A stretch of 64,000 nucleotides of DNA. Source: Alisma plantago-aquatica. Its lineage: Eukaryota > Streptophyta > Magnoliopsida > Alismatales > Alismataceae. The stretch covers positions 103,484,801 through 103,548,800 of the forward strand of contig OY856413.1 of the NCBI GenBank assembly GCA_963693085.1. The letters are read 5' to 3'. The position numbers were made by a program, and so were the translations under genes. Position 1 is the stretch's first letter, and every line of letters starts with the position of its first letter. The notes below the pieces were generated by a model. The model made no database searches. It was given only the letters and a program-made list of their open reading frames with translations, and was not told where the DNA came from. This document shows, piece after piece, positions 59,019-64,000 of this stretch.

Positions 59019-59790
59019 ATGTCAGAAGAACTAGTTACATGGTTTGTGTGGATAGGGTTGGATGATGAGAATGATGACGATGTTATCAACATGGTGGAGG
59101 ATGATAATGCTGAGAAGTACCATGTGACTCTGTCATTAGTATCAAGACTCCTGACAAAACGACCCTCAAATTTTTGGGTGATGAAAAGGACTCTCACGCA
59201 AGCATGGGCATTGCCTAACAAGGTTTTTTTTAAACTACTTGATGCCACAATATTCATCATAAAGTTTTTCTATTGGAAAGACAAGATAAAGGTCCTCACT
59301 AGGGGGCCTTAGAAATTCGATAACATGTTATTGATAATAAAGGAGATTGAAGACCCAGACTTTCCACACAAGATGATATTCAAGGAGAGCCTATTTTGGG
59401 TGAGGATATACGATCTACCACTGGGACATAGATTAGAGATGACAATTTGATCAATTGCTAGTAGGATTAGCCGAGTGGTAGACATGGATAGAGATAAACT
59501 CGGATGGGAATTTGCACCTCAAATGTGTGTAGGCCTAGATGTAATAAAACCCTTGAAACTATTGCAGAGAGTTTGGGACATGAAGGGAAACCTAGTTTCC
59601 CTTAAAATGAAATATGAAAGAATCTCGAATTTTTGTTACATATGTGAGATTCTAGTCCATGTTGACAAATATTATAAATTAGAAGAAGAGGACAAGGAGA
59701 AAGAATGATGTTGGGTGTCCTGGCTCAAAGCTTCACCAAGGAAACCTCACCTAATAGCATCAAAAGAACTATATGGAGAAGGTTTAGTGA
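59019..59790 (+). pseudogene. LINE ORF1-type DUF4283 / zinc-knuckle pseudogene
   Basis: A single frame from 59019 carries the pattern of plant DUF4283 proteins: LLTKRPSNFWVMKRTLTQAW, the KDKIKVLTRGP block, FWVRIYDLPLGHR, IASRISRVV, then KYERISNFCYICEILVH, the zf-CCHC_4 knuckle in which the final Cys has become Tyr. Three in-frame stops break it: TAG 59310-59312 (where Trp of the GPW motif is expected), TGA near 59449 and TGA 59706-59708. After the last stop the frame still reads VSWLKASPRK, the usual next motif. Such proteins are mostly ORF1 of plant LINEs; no RT or endonuclease follows here. Confidence 0.75.
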
Positions 59791-60075
59791 AACATTCACT
59801 CTTCTTCCACACAAAACTATATGGGGTCAACCTCTATGATTCATGGTGGAGGGGCTATAAGACAATATAGATAGGTGGATGACTTCCGATGAAGGGATGG
59901 AAAAACCTACAACCTACCTCCCTAGAGGAGGAGAACTAAACTCTAAGAAAACTACTTATGCACCTGGAGATACAGAATGCCACCCTCAACCCAAGATGCT
60001 TTCTTCTCATGAGGTAGCCACATAGGGATAGATAGTCCTGGTCACACGAGTAGAGGGTGGGAAAATGATAGAAGG
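59791..60075. other. Short spacer between LINE pseudogene and reverse LTR
   Basis: No gene. It may be the decayed tail of the LINE-type ORF1 or the outer flank of the LTR that follows. No complement of a Met-type primer site is visible next to the LTR edge. Confidence 0.4.
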
Positions 60076-60911
60076 GAACACCTGTGATATGCTGTTTGAA
60101 CAAAACATCATTAACTAAGCAGAAGCGATCATTAGCAAAAGATTATTGAAAATCACTAAAAATTAAAACATTTTTCAATGAGTTCCAATTCCAGGAAACT
60201 CTTAACAACAAGAACCAAAGTATTACATATACATTTTGATCTACAAGTACATACCATGTACCATCTCTTCTCGAGGATTACATACATCAATTGCTCTCTT
60301 AAGTCTACACATGAGCAATACACAACCTCGAGGCATTCAAGCCAAAATCTCAGATCGATTATGAAAACACTAAGTACTGACTCCAAGGACCTGAGATTAC
60401 ATAGACGACACATAGGACTCTTATCTACAAGACACGAAAGTCAGTATCTCCACCTGAGATGTTACTACTGTCCTTGATGCTGCTGTCCTTCCCCTGTAGT
60501 ATGGTTCTTACCTCCTCATCCTCATCCACCTAAAAATGTTGGATCCCATGGGGGCGAGACAATTGAAATTGTCCCAATGAGAGATATAACTCTCCGCTAG
60601 AAACATAATTATTGCAGTTTAATAGAATAAAACTGATCAGAGGATAAGCACTTTAGAACATTCTCATATTTTAAAGTATTGCAACTATCTATGATAGAAC
60701 AATAATTCATCTATTCACTTTATAAGGAATATGAAGAACATGTATATCATTTATCCATCTTACTGTATCAACATCTCTAGCTTATCCTGAGATACTCATT
60801 ATCATGGTATGTCATCCATGAATCATTCTCATTTCTGTCTCTTGACCTTAGCTAATCTATTAGCCAGATATTGAATTGTTCCAGTCATGTGAGTATACAT
60901 CATCATATTTT

Positions 60912-61860
60912 GTCCAGGCATAGGACTATGCCAATTCTATGCAAACTTTCCAGGCATTGGATTATTACCAATCATGTGCAACCATTCCAGGCATTGGATT
61001 ATTACCAATCCTGTGCAACCATTCCAGGCATTAGATTATTACCAATCTTGTGCAACCATTCCAGGCATTGGATTATTACCAATCCAGTGATATTATTCTA
61101 GGTATTGGGTTATTACCAATCTTGTGCAATTATTCTAGGTATTCAGTTATTACCAATCTTGTGCAATTATTCCAGGTATTTTTTATTACCAATCCTGTGC
61201 AATTATTCCAGGTATTGTGTTATTACCAATCCTGTGCACTTATTCTAGGTATTGGGTTATTACCAAACGTGTGCAATTATTCTAGGTATTGGGTTATTAC
61301 CAATCCTGTGCAATTATTCTAGGTATGTGGTTATTACCAATCCTGTGCAATTATTCTAGGTATTGGGTTACTACCAATCGTGTGCAATTATTCCAGGTAT
61401 TGGGTTATGACCAATCCTGTGACATTATTCTAGGTATTGGGTTATTACCAATCCTGTGCACTTATTCCAAGTATTGGGTTATGACCAATCCTGTGACCGT
61501 TTGGGACCAAATGGTCCTCAGACCGTTTGAAGGGCAATTGCTCACAAACTATTTAGGGTTCATTTAGTTTTAATAATAAATTGATCAAATGTTTCAAAAC
61601 TGATTGAAATGTTATTGGGTTATTACCAATCATGTGCACTTATTCCAGGTATTGGGTTATGACCAATCCTGTGACATTATTCCAGGTATTGGGTTATTAC
61701 CAATCATATGTGCTTATTCCAGGTATTGGGTTATGACCAATCCTGTGACATTATTCTAGGTATTGGGTTATTACCAATCCTGTGATATTATTCCAGGTAT
61801 TGAACTATGTCAATCATGTGCATTTATTCTAGGCATTGGACTATGCCAATCCTGTGCATC
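60912..61860. repeat. 37-bp tandem array, about 22 copies, interrupted once
   Basis: The unit is close to ATTCCAGGTATTGGGTTATTACCAATCCTGTGCAATT in sense, with ATTACCAATC recurring at 37-bp steps (for example 60964 and 61001). About 16 copies reach to about 61500 and six more run from about 61615. The interruption at 61500-61614 carries ACCGTTTGGGACC motifs like those at 63690-64000. Open frames over the array are artefacts of the repeat. Confidence 0.95.
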
Positions 61861-62109
61861 ATCACTGAATACCACATCACCTTTTCTAGGTGTTAAACCT
61901 TGGCCAAGACATCATACTTATTTAAATCCTTTATGTAATTCAAGTATTCCTCTTATCTCCTTTAAGCTTATTCAAAACACTATAGCCCTTATTTGGCTAT
62001 AAGCATAAAGCATGCATTATTAAGATTTCATTATTATTATTTTTATGTTACTAGGTTTCCATTTCCTAGTTTATTTGAACATTATCATTTCTTACATGAC
62101 ACTTTTATA

Positions 62110-62320
62110 AACATCTTGTCACCTCTCACTAGGAAACAACTAACCACATGGCTCAAAAGGCCCATTAAACATCTAGTTACATCTCACTAGGAAACAACCA
62201 ACCACATGGCTCACAAGGCCCATTAAACATCTTATCACCTCTCACTAGGCAACAACTATTCACATGGATTACATGGCCACTAAACATCTTGTTACCTCTC
62301 ACTAGGCAACAACTATTAGG
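62110..62320. repeat. 58-bp tandem repeat, four copies
   Basis: CTCACTAGG recurs at 62125, 62183, 62241 and 62298. The unit includes AACAACTAACCACATGGCTC and GGCCCATTAAACATCTTG. Confidence 0.9.
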
Positions 62321-62964
62321 GTTAGGGTTTCCCTCTATAGCCGAATAGGGTTTCAAGTTCATATTATTAATTCAAACCCTAATTCATTGCTCCATACATC
62401 TAGGAGCATACATTAATATCATAAGAATTCAATCATACTTATTTATTCACATCCTTTATCATTAAATGAATTATCAACACAAGATATGAGTTTCTCTCTC
62501 GTCTTTACCAGAATATGATTACACCATACTTTATTGACTTGGATTAACCTTTTTCTTAAAGTATGTTAGCCCACACTTATCAAAGTGTATTACATCTCAA
62601 TGTGACAATTGACTTGACACATTTCATGTGTTATTCATCCAAATATATTGGATTTAAGGTACATTAAGGTATATCAACCTTGAGGGGATGAATGTGATAT
62701 CTATCATGTTTTGATGTATCACTTTCCTCATCATGTTATCTTACTTAAGTTCATCAATTTATCTTGTATTAGGGTATTTCCCATCCTAATACTTTATGCA
62801 CCAGTTCATCACATTTATCATGTAATGTATTGGTCATAAGTCATTCTTTTGATTTATTCAACCATTATTGATATAAGATTATCCATTATCAACCACTTTA
62901 GGTGTTTCTCCCACAAAAATATTATTCACTATTCCATTATTAGGAACATGCTTTCCTTTCTTTA

Positions 62965-63345
62965 TCAATTAGGGTTTTGCATAACATCACCCTATGTTGG
63001 GGTTTCACATGACATCACCCTAGAGTAGGGTTTCATATGACATCATCCTTGATTAGGGATTCACATGACATCACCCTTGATTAGGGTTTCACATGGCATT
63101 ACCCTTGATTAAAGGTTCCTTATAACCTTTCCCACTTAGGGTTCCATGCAACTTTACCCAAAATTAGGGTTTCATGAAGCATCCACATAAATTAGGGTTT
63201 TTCAGTATATTACCCTGAATTGGGATTTCTCATATCACTACCCTAGAATAGGGTTACATCATTACCCTAGATTAGGGTTACACCTAGCATTGCCTTAAAT
63301 TAGGGTTAGGGCTCATCAACCTTCTCAATTAGGGTTTCATGATTT
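62965..63345. repeat. Degenerate repeat, about 30-bp unit, with TTAGGGTTT cores
   Basis: Units read TTAGGGTTTCACATGACATCACCC with variations, about 10-12 copies. The TTAGGG resemblance to telomere repeat is part of a longer, different unit, so this is not an interstitial telomere. Confidence 0.8.
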
Positions 63346-63684
63346 CTTTATCAAGGATCATACCCTATCTACAAGTTTTACTCATGTTGAGAGTGTTAAG
63401 GCTTAACCATTACATGATTATTATACATGTATGAATTTCTCTCTCTCTCTCATCCTCTCTAGGATGTTTATTACTTCAAGCTTGGTTAGATTAGGTCAAC
63501 CCTTCATTCAAGTACATACATCTCTGATTATCATAGTCTATTGAGTTACTTCTTTCATAAGAATCAAAGGTTAACCACTCAAAAGGGTATTAATCACTTA
63601 AGTACCTTAAAGGTACAACCATTGTAATTATCTTTGATATACATCATTAACCATCATGGGGTTATTTATACTTACATGGTTTGA

Positions 63685-64000
63685 GTCAAATAGATCTTCA
63701 AACGGTCTTGAGGTATTAGACCCTCAAACGGTCTTGAAGTACTTTGACCTTCAAACGGTCTTGGTCCAAAATTCCAATCGGTCTGAGACCGTTTAGACCT
63801 TAAATGGTCTTGGTCCCAAAACCTACAATCGGTCTCAAGACCATTTTAATTAAAAATTAATTAACTCCAAACGGTTTGAAACCGCATGAGAAACTCATTA
63901 TTGAAATCGATTGAACATCAAATGATTTGAGACCGTTTGCTCTCCAAACGGTCTGAAGACCATTTGGAGTCAAATGGTATCAAGACCGTTTCGTCCAAAA
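63685..64000. repeat. AAACGGTC / GACCGTTT motif array
   Basis: CAAACGGTCTTG and its inverted forms GAGACCGTTT and GAAGACCATTTG recur about 15 times in 315 bp, several as inverted pairs (for example CCAAACGGTCT-GA-AGACCATTTGG near 63936). The array continues past the window end. Confidence 0.9.

Larger units (their letters stand above)
60076..64000 (-). mobile_element. Long LTR (3' part) on the minus strand, related to the solo LTR at 777-6204; runs off the window
   Basis: Read on the minus strand, about 60280-60580 matches the U5 of the solo LTR: GTTATATCTCTCATTGGGAC, the TTTTTAGGTGGATG block, then AAGAGTCCTATGTGTCGTC and CTCAGGTCCTTGG. The 3' LTR edge is placed near 60076 by the decayed GGTGTT end, so the boundary is approximate. 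Inside lie four tandem-repeat regions. The LTR is at least 3.9 kb, and its 5' end is beyond 64000. No coding sequence. Confidence 0.6.

Noticed and set aside
60871..61567. Open frames of 76-92 codons with a repeating LCNYSRYWVITN-like pattern
   Set aside because: They translate the 37-bp tandem unit, which lacks stops; frames differ between segments and no start or composition signal supports a gene.
60912..61860. CRISPR-like regular array
   Set aside because: Units are contiguous 37-bp tandem repeats without unique spacers, in a plant LTR.
62965..63345. Interstitial telomere repeat
   Set aside because: TTAGGGTTT recurs only once per about 30-bp unit and is embedded in CACATGACATCACCC sequence; consecutive TTTAGGG copies are absent.

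Overview
This window is plant nuclear DNA made almost entirely of transposable elements. Indicators of a flowering plant are the LTR-retrotransposon families (an Athila/Tat-type Ty3/gypsy lineage with tRNA-Asp primer sites, and a second gypsy-type lineage with initiator-Met primer sites), a LINE-type DUF4283/zinc-knuckle pseudogene, a MITE-like inverted-repeat element and AT-rich microsatellite-bearing spacers. I found no convincing host gene, tRNA, rRNA or CRISPR. The species cannot be named from this sequence alone.

Layout. 777-6204 is a 5.4 kb solo LTR (TGTAAGGACC...GTGTTACA) with a perfect CTCTC target-site duplication (TSD). 7302-7493 is a CA/AT microsatellite, followed by a MITE-like element (about 7499-7862). 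Around 11690 an old LTR ends next to a Met-type primer site. About 11940-19400 is a heavily decayed Athila/Tat-type gypsy element (called D). 21275-31597 is a 10.3 kb non-coding element (B) with two 3.5 kb LTRs, a Met-type primer site, a polypurine tract and TSD TCTAG, a LARD-like non-autonomous retrotransposon. 33600-34300 holds an inverted, diverged relic of the B LTR. 35093-57929 is element C on the minus strand (1.6 kb LTRs, TSD GTTGG), which carries gag-protease and an ATHILA-ORF1-like extra ORF but no reverse transcriptase, RNase H or integrase. Inside the protease region of C sits element A (40998-53960, plus strand, TSD ACGAC), a relative with nearly the same LTRs plus a full but broken gag-PR-RT-RH-INT set and the same extra ORF. 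59019-59790 is a LINE-type ORF1-like pseudogene. About 60076 to the window end is a long minus-strand LTR related to the solo LTR at the left edge, filled with tandem arrays.

How the parts fit. A and C look like an autonomous-type and non-autonomous pair of one family: same LTR, same tRNA-Asp primer site, same post-pol hairpin, same extra ORF and same 3' signals. C has no RT/IN and would have depended on an A-type partner. Both copies are now broken by nonsense and frameshift changes.

The most unusual signal is a 15-bp hyphenated palindrome, GTCGATACCATCGAC (reverse complement GTCGATGGTATCGAC). I counted about 67 copies, allowing one or two mismatches, all inside A and C. They occur mostly as inverted pairs 4-6 nt apart: five pairs in each LTR (one pair is half lost in one LTR) and seven pairs between the pol end and the extra ORF, just upstream of a TATA-like box. 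The decayed element D has the same layout with a different motif (GACCGCGGTC-like). This suggests a family-specific array of protein-binding sites or RNA/DNA hairpins controlling both the LTR promoter and an internal promoter for the extra ORF; the function is inference.
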